From: Bacteroidota bacterium
GTDB taxonomy: Bacteria; Bacteroidota; Bacteroidia; Flavobacteriales; Flavobacteriaceae
DNA: 64,000 nt
NCBI GenBank assembly: GCA_023434025.1
Contig: JAEYTL010000054.1
Location: forward strand, 124,001 to 188,000
Direction: 5' to 3'
A program made the position numbers and the translations under genes. Under the pieces are notes generated by a model. It did not search any database and was not told the origin of the DNA. It saw nothing but the letters and a program-made list of their open reading frames with translations. Below, in pieces: positions 24,157 to 33,643 of this stretch. Every line of letters begins with the position of its first letter. Within the stretch, counting starts at the first letter, position 1.

Positions 24157-25335
24157 TCATTGAATTTTGTTGCAAAGTAACACAATTTTGTTGTTTTTAA
24201 GGTCAGTTGTAAAGAAAGTATATAAATTTCCACCTTCTTTTATTTTCCATTTTTTACGGATGGCTTCTACCGTTTCCGGAAAATTCCGTGTGGTGATATT
24301 GGCTTTTTGATTCTCCAGGTGTGCTTTCATTGCTGTTTTTTGATACGGAATAACATCCCTGATTTCAAAAACCCTGCCGCAAAAATCAATCCTCTCCATA
24401 GAAGTGTACAGGTGCGAATGCGGGTGCAGTTTTTTTAAATGAAATTGTTGGCCAACATAATCAAAACCGCCGGATTTCATGATTGCCGCATTAGGCTCAA
24501 AAAGAAATTTTTCCGGTTCTCCGTAATCAGTATTAACAGTTGATTTGTCAGTGTTGAATTCAAATTCCTCTGTTTTGTCTTTGGCAAGATTAACTGTTTT
24601 AATTATCGGACTTCCTTTAAATCCATGATGAATTTCCCAAAGCAGTTCTTTTACTTCGTTTTCCAGAGCTACCACGTGAATGACCGCCACATGCTTAATT
24701 TCTTTTAACCCGGCCGTCAGGTCGAGTATAGGAGCGGTTTTGATAAGAATTTTGTGGGCATACCTAAAATAAAAGTCAAGTGAATCGGGGACATTGGGCT
24801 CGCAATCACGCAGCATAAAAACCTTTCCTTTACTGTCATTTCTTCGGGACGGATCAATATAAATCCAATCAAATTGATCGTTCAGATGACTTAAAATTTC
24901 TTCGCTTTTACCGGAAATGCATGTGATATTTTTGGCTTTCAGCCGGTTATAATTATGCGAAACCATTTCGGATAACTGTGGGTTATGTTCGCAATGGATA
25001 ACCGTTGAGAATTGTTTGGAAAAGTAAAAAGCATCTACGCCAAAACCTCCCGTTAAATCAATTAATTTTTGACCGGAAATAAGCTTTGATTTGTATAAAG
25101 CGGTTTTTTCAGAAGACGTTTGCTCTATTGATACTTTAGCGGGGTATATGATTTTTTCGGTATTAAACCAGGTGGGAAGCTTGTCTTTTGCTTTTGTTTT
25201 TGCTTCAATCTGATTGAGAATTTCTTTCCAGTCAATTGCAGGATAGGGATTTTTCTGCAAAGCTAATTTGCTTAATGAAATGCCAATATTACAGTTAATA
25301 TAATGCTGAACTTCGTTAGACAATAATTCTTTCAA
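24157..25335 (-). CDS. Class I SAM-dependent methyltransferase with THUMP-like domain
   Basis: 392 residues. A Rossmann methyltransferase core carries the SAM-binding motif LIDLTGGFGVDAFYF (near residue 92) and a catalytic-type motif IYIDPSRR (DPxR, near 160). A C-terminal domain after about residue 300 resembles the THUMP-like domain in the Bacteroidetes family. The substrate is probably RNA, but unknown. It sits 10 bases after the AI-2E family gene in a minus-strand run from tsaD. Confidence 0.85.
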   Translation of the reverse strand: MKELLSNEVQHYINCNIGISLSKLALQKNPYPAIDWKEILNQIEAKTKAKDKLPTWFNTEKIIYPAKVSIEQTSSEKTALYKSKLISGQKLIDLTGGFGVDAFYFSKQFSTVIHCEHNPQLSEMVSHNYNRLKAKNITCISGKSEEILSHLNDQFDWIYIDPSRRNDSKGKVFMLRDCEPNVPDSLDFYFRYAHKILIKTAPILDLTAGLKEIKHVAVIHVVALENEVKELLWEIHHGFKGSPIIKTVNLAKDKTEEFEFNTDKSTVNTDYGEPEKFLFEPNAAIMKSGGFDYVGQQFHLKKLHPHSHLYTSMERIDFCGRVFEIRDVIPYQKTAMKAHLENQKANITTRNFPETVEAIRKKWKIKEGGNLYTFFTTDLKNNKIVLLCNKIQ

Positions 25336-25345
25336 ATCAGGTAAT

Positions 25346-26434
25346 TTAAATTTTGCGGGTAATTAACTGTATGAACCGATTATCAGGGAAAGCTTCTTTG
25401 GCAATTACTTTCAGAATAGTGTAAAGCGGAACTGCCACAATCATGCCGAGAATTCCCGATATCATTCCGGCAATCAGAATCACCAGAAAAATTTCAAGCG
25501 GATGTGATTTGGTACTGCTGGAAAAAATTAAAGGTTGGTTCAGGTTATTATCAATCAATTGAACCACAAAGAAACCAATTAATACATAAATGGCTTTGGG
25601 TAAAATTTCCGTTTGAAAATCGCCTCCAATTCCCCCGATCATTGTTAATGATGCAGCTAAAATGCTGCCGATAAGCGGTCCGACATAGGGAATAATATTC
25701 AACACAGCACAAATGAACGCAATTACAAAAGCGTTATCAATGCCAAAAATGAGCAATACAATGAAATATAGAATAAAAACAATAAACAGCTGAAGCAGCA
25801 ACCCGATAAAATAACGGGTTAGCAAATTATTGATTTTGGTGAGTGAATTCAGGATGCTTTCTTCATGACTGTCGGGTATGATCTTTCTGGCTCCTACCAT
25901 AAAAAGCAATTTGTCTTTCAGAAAGAAAAAAGTAATGAACAATACAGAAGCAATACCAATTCCGACAGAACTTAACGTGGAGACAATTCCATTCAAAAAG
26001 GAAGGAAGAATATTCAGATCCATATACGAAGTCAAATCAAAATCTTTTACAATATCTTCTAACAGAATGCCGTGATCGATCAGGTATAGATTAAAATCAT
26101 AATATAGCAGTGTAATTTTTTCTTCAATTGCTTCGGTATTCAATAAAGATAAGCTTTGTGCCTGCGAAGAGATTAACGGCACAAACATTAAACCAAACAG
26201 AAAAAGTAGTAAAATCAGCAAAAAAAGTGTTGTAACAACGGCCCAAAAATTATTGAACTTGCATTTCCGGTTTAAAAAATGCACAACCGGATTACAGATT
26301 AAAGTCAGGATCAGGGCAATGATCAAATAGATTATAACGGATTGAATGGCATACAAAAACCAGGCTCCCAAACCAATCAGCAACATGGTTCCAACCGCTC
26401 TTAAAATTCCGTTTGATATCGTTTTTGAAGTCAT
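25346..26434 (-). CDS. AI-2E family (PerM-type) membrane transporter
   Basis: 362 residues with about seven to eight hydrophobic segments. These include an N-terminal pair (LLIGLGAWFLYAIQSVIIYLIIALILTLI), a longer soluble insert (about 95-165), and the C-terminal conserved stretch IPYVGPLIGSILAASL with the loop NQPLIFSSSTKSHPLEIF. The family was named after a proposed autoinducer-2 exporter, but many members have other or unknown roles, including Na+/H+ antiport. No luxS is present here, so quorum signalling is not implied. Confidence 0.88.
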   Translation of the reverse strand: MTSKTISNGILRAVGTMLLIGLGAWFLYAIQSVIIYLIIALILTLICNPVVHFLNRKCKFNNFWAVVTTLFLLILLLFLFGLMFVPLISSQAQSLSLLNTEAIEEKITLLYYDFNLYLIDHGILLEDIVKDFDLTSYMDLNILPSFLNGIVSTLSSVGIGIASVLFITFFFLKDKLLFMVGARKIIPDSHEESILNSLTKINNLLTRYFIGLLLQLFIVFILYFIVLLIFGIDNAFVIAFICAVLNIIPYVGPLIGSILAASLTMIGGIGGDFQTEILPKAIYVLIGFFVVQLIDNNLNQPLIFSSSTKSHPLEIFLVILIAGMISGILGMIVAVPLYTILKVIAKEAFPDNRFIQLITRKI

Positions 26435-26465
26435 TTTCAGTCTGTTTTTTTATAAAAGTAGTAAA

Positions 26466-27119
26466 TTAATTCACAAAAACATAATGTACCAAATTAGCTC
26501 CCATTTTCAGAGCCTTTTCACGGACTTCTTTGGGGTTATTGTGCACTTCTTCATCTTCCCAGCCGTCACCTAAGTCGGTTTCATAGGTATAAACAAGAGC
26601 CAGCCTGCCTTCAATAAATATTCCGAATGCCTGTGGTCTTTGCTTGTCGTGTTCATGTATTTTGGGTAATCCGTTGGGGAAAGAAAACGGTTCCTGAAAG
26701 ATTTTGTGCGTGGCGGGGATTTCCACCAGTTCAATGCCAGGAAAAATTTTCCTGATTTCTTTTCGGATGTATTTGTCCATTCCGTAGTTGTCATCAATGT
26801 GTAAAAACCCGCCGGACGTTAAGTAACTTCTCAGGTTCTGGACCTCATGATCCGAAAAAACCACATTTCCGTGTCCGGTTAAATGCACAAAGGGATAAGA
26901 AAACAAATCAGAGCTTCCGGGCTCAACCGTCGCCGGTTTTTGCCTGATTTTGGTGTTGATATTCTGGTTACAGAATTTTATCAGATTCGGTAATGAGGTA
27001 GGGTTTCCGTACCAATCGCCTCCACCGCTGTATTTTAAAAGGGCAATTTCCTGGGCGTTGGTATAAAAAGAAAATGACAATATAAAAATATAGAAAAGCT
27101 TTTTCATAAGATGTATCAT
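26466..27119 (-). CDS. Exported DUF4159 protein
   Basis: 217 residues with a signal peptide (MKKLFYIFILSFSFYTNAQ). The core has GGGDWYGNP, FVHLTGHGNVVFSD and LHIDDNYGMDKYIRKE, resembling the DUF4159/glutamine-amidotransferase-like fold. Function is unknown. The ATG at 27119 overlaps the rsmE stop as ATGA, suggesting translational coupling; an internal ATG at 27107 gives a cleaner signal peptide and is the alternative start. Confidence 0.85.
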   Translation of the reverse strand: MIHLMKKLFYIFILSFSFYTNAQEIALLKYSGGGDWYGNPTSLPNLIKFCNQNINTKIRQKPATVEPGSSDLFSYPFVHLTGHGNVVFSDHEVQNLRSYLTSGGFLHIDDNYGMDKYIRKEIRKIFPGIELVEIPATHKIFQEPFSFPNGLPKIHEHDKQRPQAFGIFIEGRLALVYTYETDLGDGWEDEEVHNNPKEVREKALKMGANLVHYVFVN

Positions 27120-27820
27120 TCATTTGCCAAAACCACTGTATGACAGGCCACCACAGCAGCCGTTTCCGTTCGCAGTCTTGTATTGCCTAAAGATATGGGA
27201 ATAAATTGTTTTTCTAATGCGGTTTCAATTTCTTTAACAGAAAAATCACCTTCAGGACCAATTAGTATCGTGCAATTTTCAGCCGGATTTAAAACGGATT
27301 TCAGTGTTCTTTTATCCGTTTCTTCGCAATGGGCAATGAATTTCTGACCGCTATACGGCTTTTTTACAAATGCTTTAAACGATACAGGTTCGTTCAAAAC
27401 CGGTAAAAAATACTGATTGGATTGCTTCATGGCAGCCAGTAAAATCTTGTCAAACCGTTCTGTTTTTAACACTTTTCGCTCAGATCGGTCACAAATAACC
27501 GGTGTAATTTCCTGAACACCAATTTCTGTAGCTTTTTCTAAAAACCATTCGTAACGGTCATTCATTTTAGTTGGAGCAACGGCCAGGTGCAGGTGTGGTT
27601 GAGACCGTTCCTGTTTTTCAAAAGAAATAATATTCACACTGCATTTTGTGTCAGAAACCAAAGTGATTTCAGTTTTAAACAAAAAGCCTGAACCATTGGT
27701 TACAAATAAAATATCGCCTTCTTTTTTACGTAAAACTTTAGCGATATGTTTGCTTTCCTCCCGGTCAAAAGAAAAGGATTCAGTCTGTTCGTCAATCGCT
27801 TTGAAATAAAATAGCTGCAT
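27116..27820 (-). CDS. rsmE: 16S rRNA (uracil-1498-N3)-methyltransferase
   Basis: Methylates U1498 of 16S rRNA in the assembled 30S subunit. The 234-residue length is standard. The SPOUT-fold knot is visible as CTILIGPEGDFSVKEIE and ISLGNTRLRTETAAVV, which bind SAM. The N-terminal PUA-like part includes DREESKHIAKVLRKKEGD. Its ATG shares a base with the tsaD stop (TGATG), and its stop overlaps the DUF4159 start, so this is a tightly coupled operon. Confidence 0.95.
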   Translation of the reverse strand: MQLFYFKAIDEQTESFSFDREESKHIAKVLRKKEGDILFVTNGSGFLFKTEITLVSDTKCSVNIISFEKQERSQPHLHLAVAPTKMNDRYEWFLEKATEIGVQEITPVICDRSERKVLKTERFDKILLAAMKQSNQYFLPVLNEPVSFKAFVKKPYSGQKFIAHCEETDKRTLKSVLNPAENCTILIGPEGDFSVKEIETALEKQFIPISLGNTRLRTETAAVVACHTVVLANE

Positions 27821-28851
27821 CAGAATTCAATTCGGGCTTTTGAAACTACCGAAGCATTTTCAAATTGGTTGTGTAAATATTTTTGATAGCCAACAATGCC
27901 GATCATCGCCGCATTATCAGTCGTATATTCAAATTTCGGTATATACGTTTTCCAACCGTATATTGATTCGGCTTCTTTCAGCGTTTTTCGAATACCTGAG
28001 TTGGCCGAAACACCACCCCCAATGGCAATCTGATTAATTCCTGTTTCTGCCACAGCCAGTTTCAGCTTATCCATTAAAATCTGAATAATGATGTTTTGTA
28101 CGGAAGCACAGATGTCTGCCTGGTGCTCTTGAATAAAATACGGGTTTGTCGCTACGTTTTTTTGTACAAAATAAAGAATTTGTGTTTTTAAGCCTGAAAA
28201 ACTGAAATTCAACCCGTCTACTTTTGGCTTGGTGAACCGGTAAGCGTTTGGATTACCGTCTTTGGCAAACTGATCAATCAATGGCCCTCCGGGATAGGGA
28301 AGACCTAAAATTTTAGCCGTTTTGTCAAAAGCTTCCCCTACGGCGTCATCAGTAGTTTCGCCAATTACCTCCATCTCAAAGAAACCTGAAACTTTAACAA
28401 TTTGTGTATGCCCGCCGGAGATTGTGAGTGCCAGAAAAGGAAAAGTCGGTTTATCAAATCCTTCTTCATCAATAAAATGAGCTAAAATATGTGCCTGCAT
28501 GTGATTGACTGCCAGGAGCGGAATGCCCAAAGCAATTGACAGTGATTTGGCAAAAGAACTTCCTACTAACAACGATCCCATCAAGCCGGGACCTTGCGTA
28601 AAAGCAACGCCGTGTAATTGATTTTTACGGATACCTGCTTTTTTCAGGGCTGTGTCAACAACCGGTACAATATGCTGCTGATGAGCCCGGGAGGCCAGCT
28701 CCGGAACCACACCGCCATATTCTTCATGAATAGACTGTCTGGCCACCAGATTAGAAAGCACTTTATCATTTTTTAACACCGCTGCGGCAGTATCATCGCA
28801 GGAACTTTCGATAGCTAAAATATATACGGGATCATTTGACATATCAGGCAC
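27820..28851 (-). CDS. tsaD: tRNA N6-adenosine threonylcarbamoyltransferase
   Basis: Transfers the threonylcarbamoyl group to A37 of ANN-reading tRNAs together with TsaB/TsaE. 343 residues. The ASKHA start ILAIESSCDDTAAAV, the metal-binding NHMQAHILAHF (two His near 115-119), and ALTISGGHTQIV and GEAFDKTAKILGLPYPGGP are all present. A second ATG at codon 4 (28842) could be the true start. It heads the run tsaD-rsmE-DUF4159. Confidence 0.96.
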   Translation of the reverse strand: MPDMSNDPVYILAIESSCDDTAAAVLKNDKVLSNLVARQSIHEEYGGVVPELASRAHQQHIVPVVDTALKKAGIRKNQLHGVAFTQGPGLMGSLLVGSSFAKSLSIALGIPLLAVNHMQAHILAHFIDEEGFDKPTFPFLALTISGGHTQIVKVSGFFEMEVIGETTDDAVGEAFDKTAKILGLPYPGGPLIDQFAKDGNPNAYRFTKPKVDGLNFSFSGLKTQILYFVQKNVATNPYFIQEHQADICASVQNIIIQILMDKLKLAVAETGINQIAIGGGVSANSGIRKTLKEAESIYGWKTYIPKFEYTTDNAAMIGIVGYQKYLHNQFENASVVSKARIEF

Positions 28852-28919
28852 GAATTTTGAATATATTTGTTTCAGTTATTTTAGCGTTATGGAAATGTAT
28901 ATTTCCGCAGCAAAATAAT

Positions 28920-28927
28920 TATTTTTG
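28920..28927 (+). promoter_or_regulatory. -7 promoter box facing tamB
   Basis: TATTTTTG matches TAnnTTTG and lies 88 bases before the TTG start. No clear -33 TTG is seen. Confidence 0.35.
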
Positions 28928-28967
28928 TTCAACATAAGCCCAAGGCTTTTTTCGATAGAAAGCACAG

Positions 28968-28995
28968 CAAATTTATAACATTTTAAGGGTATCAA
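28968..28995 (-). promoter_or_regulatory. Promoter candidate for tsaD
   Basis: On the minus strand TTG (from 28995), a 17-base spacer and TAAATTTG (28968-28975) form a near-consensus promoter. It overlaps the region immediately before the tamB coding frame, so the two divergent units have crossing leaders. Confidence 0.5.
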
Positions 28996-29014
28996 AAAAT
29001 TTAAAAAAATAGTA

Positions 29015-32000
29015 TTGCGTTCTGTAGCAGGATTACTGCTGTTTTTGCTGTTTTTAGGCATATTACTTTCTTTACCCTTTGTTCAAACAAAAATCGGGCA
29101 GTATCTGACTGATACGATAAATAAAGATTACGGAACCGATATTCATGTAGAGCAGGTTACATTCAGCCTGTTTGGAGGTGTTAAACTAAAAGAAGTGTTG
29201 GTCAAAGACCATCATAAGGATACACTTTTTTATGCCCGCCGGATTAAAACCGATATTATCGATGTTGGCCGTTTGATTGACGGCGATTTGCTTTTTGGAG
29301 ATATCAGGGTCAATTCACTGTACTTTAAACTGAAGCAGTATAAGGGCGAGAAAGAAACGAACCTTGATAAATTTATTGATGCGTTTGACGACGGTACGCC
29401 TTCATCCGGTAAATTTTTAATGACAGCCGGTTCGATGTATCTTACAGACAGCCGTTTTTTGATGCTGGACGAAAATCAGCTTACGGCTAAAACAAAAGTT
29501 GTAGACTTTTTACACATTAATGCTGTTTTAAACGACTTTAAAATTAAAGGATCGGATGTTTATACAACGATTTATAAAATGAATTTTAAAGATTTTCGCG
29601 GTTTACAGGTACAAAATCTTAAAACACAATTTACCTATACCAAAGAGAATATTTTATTAAAAAAATTAGAAGCAAATACTTCAAAATCAATGGTTAAATG
29701 GAATATGGCTTTGCGCTATAAGCGGGAAGATTTTTCGGATTTTAACAACAAAGTTGTTTTTGAGGCAGAACTCGATTCGGCCTCCGTGGCTTCTAATGAT
29801 ATCCGTTTTTTTTATGATGAATTAGGAAAAAACAATCAGTTTACTTTCAAAACAAAACTGTTGGGTACCCTGAATGATTTTACCATGAATGAACTTGTGC
29901 TGGAAGATAAGAACGGCACACAGTTGAGTGGCAAAATCAATTTTAAAAATATTTTTACCAAAGATGACAGTTCTTTTTATATGAAAGGAGATTTTGAAAA
30001 ATTAACTTCAAATTACGATGATTTGATTGCCATTTTACCAAATATACTGGGTAAATCATTGCCAACTTCACTGAAAAAACTCGGACAGCTTTATATAGAA
30101 GGTAATACAGAGCTTACTACAACCACCATTAAGACAGATTTAATCATGAATTCGGCTTTGGGAAATCTTCAAACGAATTTAATCATGAACAATCTTCAGC
30201 ATATTGATGATGCATCCTATGACGGTATAGTTGTGCTGGATAATTTTAATGTGGGAGCATTTATTAGTCAAAGAGATATTGGTCTGGTTTCAATGAATGT
30301 AGTGGTGAACGGAAAAGGCTTTACAGAAGAACTGATTGATACACGAATCAGGGGAACCATAAGCCGGTTTCAGTATAATAAGTACAATTACAAGGGAGTT
30401 ATTGTGGACGGAAACTTTAAAAAACCGATTTTTAAAGGAAAGGTTAATATCAATGATCCGAATTTATTCATGGATTTTAACGGTATTGTAGATATTTCTA
30501 AAAAAGAAAATGTATATAAGTTTGACGCCTTGGTGGACTATGCCAATTTAAGCAAACTGAATTTTGTTAAAAATGACAGTGTTTCAATTTTTAAAGGGAA
30601 AATATACAGTAATCTTTCAGGAAACAGCATCGATAATCTGTATGGTGATGTGCTGGTTGAACAGGCATCTTATCAAAACAACCGCGACATCTATGTTTTT
30701 GATTCCTTCAGTATAAATTCAGCCTTTGACCAAAACCGAGAACGAACTATCGCAATCAATTCGCCGGACATTATTGAGGGTAAACTGATTGGCAAGTTTG
30801 ATTTTAATCAATTACCCCTCATGCTGGAAAATTCGTTGGGAAGCATCTATGCCAATTATAACCCGAATAAAATACGAAAAGGGCAGTACTTAAAGTTCAA
30901 TTTTTCTATTTTCAATAAGATTATTGAGATTTTTTACCCAGAAATAACCGTTAGTACCAACACGTTTATTAGAGGTAGTATCAATGCAGATGCCAATGAC
31001 TTTAAACTTGATTTTGATTCGCCCGAAATAAAGTTTTTAGATAATAAGTTTGAAAAAGTAGATATACAGGTTGACAACAAGAATCCGCTGTTCAATACCT
31101 TTGTCAGTGTTGACAGTATCAAAACCAAATACTATAAAATTTCTGATTTTAATTTAATCAATGTTACAAAAAGAGATACCTTATTTTTCAGAACAGAGTT
31201 CAAAGGAGGTAACAAAGCAGATGATTACTATAACATAGATGCTTATCATACCATTGATGAACAGAAAAACAGTGTGGTCGGGATTTTTAAATCAGAATTA
31301 AATTTTAAAGATTACCTGTGGTATATTAATGAAAACAATAACAGCCAGAACAGAATTGTTTTTGATAAAAAATTCTCCGACTTTGTCTTCGAAAACTTTT
31401 CCATTACCCATGAAGAACAGAAAATCAATTTTTTAGGAACAATTAAAGGGAAAGACTATAAAGATTTAAAACTGCATTTCAATGAAGTGAATATCGGTAA
31501 AATTATTCCGGAAATAGAGAATTTTGTTATGGAAGGCAATATGAACGGTGAAGTCGATTTCAGGCAAAACGGCGAATCGTATGAACCCTTTGCTTCTGTT
31601 GAAATTGATAACCTGAAAGTAAATAACATTGATTTCGGCATGTTGAATCTCGATGTTAAAGGGAATGATGACCTGAGAACATTTTCGGTTAACTCTGTCA
31701 TTAAAAATGATAGCGTTGAAAGTTTTCTGACGCAAGGAAATATCTTTTTTGAAGGAGAACATCCTTACATGGATCTGGATTTGAGGCTGAATAATTTTAA
31801 TATCGGAGCATTCAGCACCATGGGAGGTGATGTTATTTCAAATATCCGCGGACTGGTAACCGGTAATGCAAACTTCCGAGGAACCGTTTCAAATCCGGAA
31901 ATCAACGGGAGGCTGTTTCTGAATGAAGCAGGGCTAACGGTACCTTATCTGAACGTGGATTACAAGCTGGAACAAAATGCGATTGTTGATTTAACCGAAA

Positions 32001-33493
32001 GACAATTTCTATTGCGGAATATTGGGATAACCGATTCAAAATACAAAACAGAAGGCGTGTTGAACGGTAATATCAGACACACCAATTTATCAGACTGGAA
32101 ACTCGATCTGAAAATAAATACCGATAACCTGGTTGTATTAGATACCCAGGATGATGATGAAGCCTATTATTACGGAAAAGCATTTATTGCCGGAAATGCC
32201 AGTATCAGCGGCCCCACTGATGCCTTGCTGATTTCGGTTAATGCTACTTCTAAAAAAGGGACAGCCATTAAAATACCCATTTCGAATGTACAGTCGGTCG
32301 GGGAGAAAAGTTATATTCGTTTTATTACTCCGGAAGAAAAATACAACTACAACTCCAATCTTAAAAAACCGGACAGGAACTACAACGGATTGGAGCTCGA
32401 TTTTGATTTAACCCTGACGGAAGATGCCGAAATTGAAGTGATTCTGGATAAAGAAACCGGACACAATATGAAAGGCCGGGGAGTGGGAATCATTACCATG
32501 CAGATCAATACTTTCGGAAAGTTTAATATTTTTGGCGATTACCAGGTATATGAAGGAATTTACAACTTTAAATACCGCGGTTTAGTCAGTAAACGTTTTG
32601 AGGTAAAAAAATACGGAAGTATCATTTGGGAAGGCGACCCGTTACGTGCCCGTTTAAATCTCGAAGCGGTTTACAGTACCCGGGCTAATCCCGGCATGTT
32701 ATTGAACAATACAACCGTTAACCAGAAAGTACCGGTTGAAGTAGGCATAGCCATTAACGGTACGATCAGCAACCCTGAACCGGATTTTAATATTAATTTT
32801 CCAACCATCAGTTCGGTTCTGAAATCAGAAATACAGACAAAACTGGATGACAGAGATACCCGTCAGACACAAGCCCTGTACCTGTTGGCTTCCGGTAGTT
32901 TTTTAAGCCCGGAAGGAGCCTTGGGACAAAATGCCTTATACAACAATTTATTTGAGACGGTGAGCGGTGTTTTTGATAATATATTTAACGATGAAGACAG
33001 CAAAATCTCCATGGGGGTAAATTATGTTGCTCCGGACACTACCCCCGGTCGTGAAGCAGATGGAAATGTTGGGGTAACCACTTCATTTAATCTTAACGAA
33101 CGTATTTCCGTCAATGGAAATCTTGGGGTTCCCGTTGGAGGTATTAATGATGCCGCTGTGGTGGGGGATGTTGAGATTTTATACCGGGTTAACGATGACG
33201 GGACACTAAACATGAGGGTTTTTAACCGCGAAAGTGACATCAATTATGTTGGGGAAGGAATCGGCTATACGCAGGGAATCGGGGTTTCCTATCAGGTAGA
33301 TTTTGATACATTCAATGAATTAATCACTAAAATTTTTAAGAATGCCAAACTTACACAGGAAAAAAACGCCAGTGAAGATATACCTGATTCTGATTTTGCT
33401 CCCGAGTTCATCAAATTTACCGAACGCAAAAAAGCTAAAACAGAAAAAAAAGCAAATACCCCGTCTCAAACTGAAAATATTCCGGAACAATAA
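29015..33493 (+). CDS. tamB: TamB-type outer membrane assembly / lipid transport protein (DUF490)
   Basis: 1492 residues: one N-terminal membrane anchor (GLLLFLLFLGILLSLPFV), an AsmA-like start (KIGQYLTDTINKDYGT), then very long repetitive beta-structure, and a C-terminal TamB domain (about 1050-1430, with FGDYQVYEGIYNF and LYLLASGSFLSPEG). It is expected to span the periplasm and help outer-membrane protein insertion or phospholipid transport. The start used is TTG at 29015. The in-frame stretch before it is Lys-rich (KKFKKIVL) and looks coding, but has no ATG before the stop at 28976. The Lys-rich tail after residue 1460 is low complexity. Confidence 0.92.
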   Translation: MRSVAGLLLFLLFLGILLSLPFVQTKIGQYLTDTINKDYGTDIHVEQVTFSLFGGVKLKEVLVKDHHKDTLFYARRIKTDIIDVGRLIDGDLLFGDIRVNSLYFKLKQYKGEKETNLDKFIDAFDDGTPSSGKFLMTAGSMYLTDSRFLMLDENQLTAKTKVVDFLHINAVLNDFKIKGSDVYTTIYKMNFKDFRGLQVQNLKTQFTYTKENILLKKLEANTSKSMVKWNMALRYKREDFSDFNNKVVFEAELDSASVASNDIRFFYDELGKNNQFTFKTKLLGTLNDFTMNELVLEDKNGTQLSGKINFKNIFTKDDSSFYMKGDFEKLTSNYDDLIAILPNILGKSLPTSLKKLGQLYIEGNTELTTTTIKTDLIMNSALGNLQTNLIMNNLQHIDDASYDGIVVLDNFNVGAFISQRDIGLVSMNVVVNGKGFTEELIDTRIRGTISRFQYNKYNYKGVIVDGNFKKPIFKGKVNINDPNLFMDFNGIVDISKKENVYKFDALVDYANLSKLNFVKNDSVSIFKGKIYSNLSGNSIDNLYGDVLVEQASYQNNRDIYVFDSFSINSAFDQNRERTIAINSPDIIEGKLIGKFDFNQLPLMLENSLGSIYANYNPNKIRKGQYLKFNFSIFNKIIEIFYPEITVSTNTFIRGSINADANDFKLDFDSPEIKFLDNKFEKVDIQVDNKNPLFNTFVSVDSIKTKYYKISDFNLINVTKRDTLFFRTEFKGGNKADDYYNIDAYHTIDEQKNSVVGIFKSELNFKDYLWYINENNNSQNRIVFDKKFSDFVFENFSITHEEQKINFLGTIKGKDYKDLKLHFNEVNIGKIIPEIENFVMEGNMNGEVDFRQNGESYEPFASVEIDNLKVNNIDFGMLNLDVKGNDDLRTFSVNSVIKNDSVESFLTQGNIFFEGEHPYMDLDLRLNNFNIGAFSTMGGDVISNIRGLVTGNANFRGTVSNPEINGRLFLNEAGLTVPYLNVDYKLEQNAIVDLTERQFLLRNIGITDSKYKTEGVLNGNIRHTNLSDWKLDLKINTDNLVVLDTQDDDEAYYYGKAFIAGNASISGPTDALLISVNATSKKGTAIKIPISNVQSVGEKSYIRFITPEEKYNYNSNLKKPDRNYNGLELDFDLTLTEDAEIEVILDKETGHNMKGRGVGIITMQINTFGKFNIFGDYQVYEGIYNFKYRGLVSKRFEVKKYGSIIWEGDPLRARLNLEAVYSTRANPGMLLNNTTVNQKVPVEVGIAINGTISNPEPDFNINFPTISSVLKSEIQTKLDDRDTRQTQALYLLASGSFLSPEGALGQNALYNNLFETVSGVFDNIFNDEDSKISMGVNYVAPDTTPGREADGNVGVTTSFNLNERISVNGNLGVPVGGINDAAVVGDVEILYRVNDDGTLNMRVFNRESDINYVGEGIGYTQGIGVSYQVDFDTFNELITKIFKNAKLTQEKNASEDIPDSDFAPEFIKFTERKKAKTEKKANTPSQTENIPEQ

Positions 33494-33643
33494 ACCGGAT
33501 AGGCTTGGTTTTTCTTCTTTTCAGAGGTAAACCAAAAACTTATTAACGAAAACGTTTGATTTTCGGTTAATCTGTCAATTACTCAAAAATCCACTATTTT
33601 AAGTCGCTAATCTTTGCTAACTTTACATTATAAACATAAAAAA

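Noticed and set aside
25346..26434. Autoinducer-2 quorum-sensing exporter
   Set aside because: The family name is historical; no luxS or receptor is nearby, and flavobacterial members lie in RNA-modification operons.
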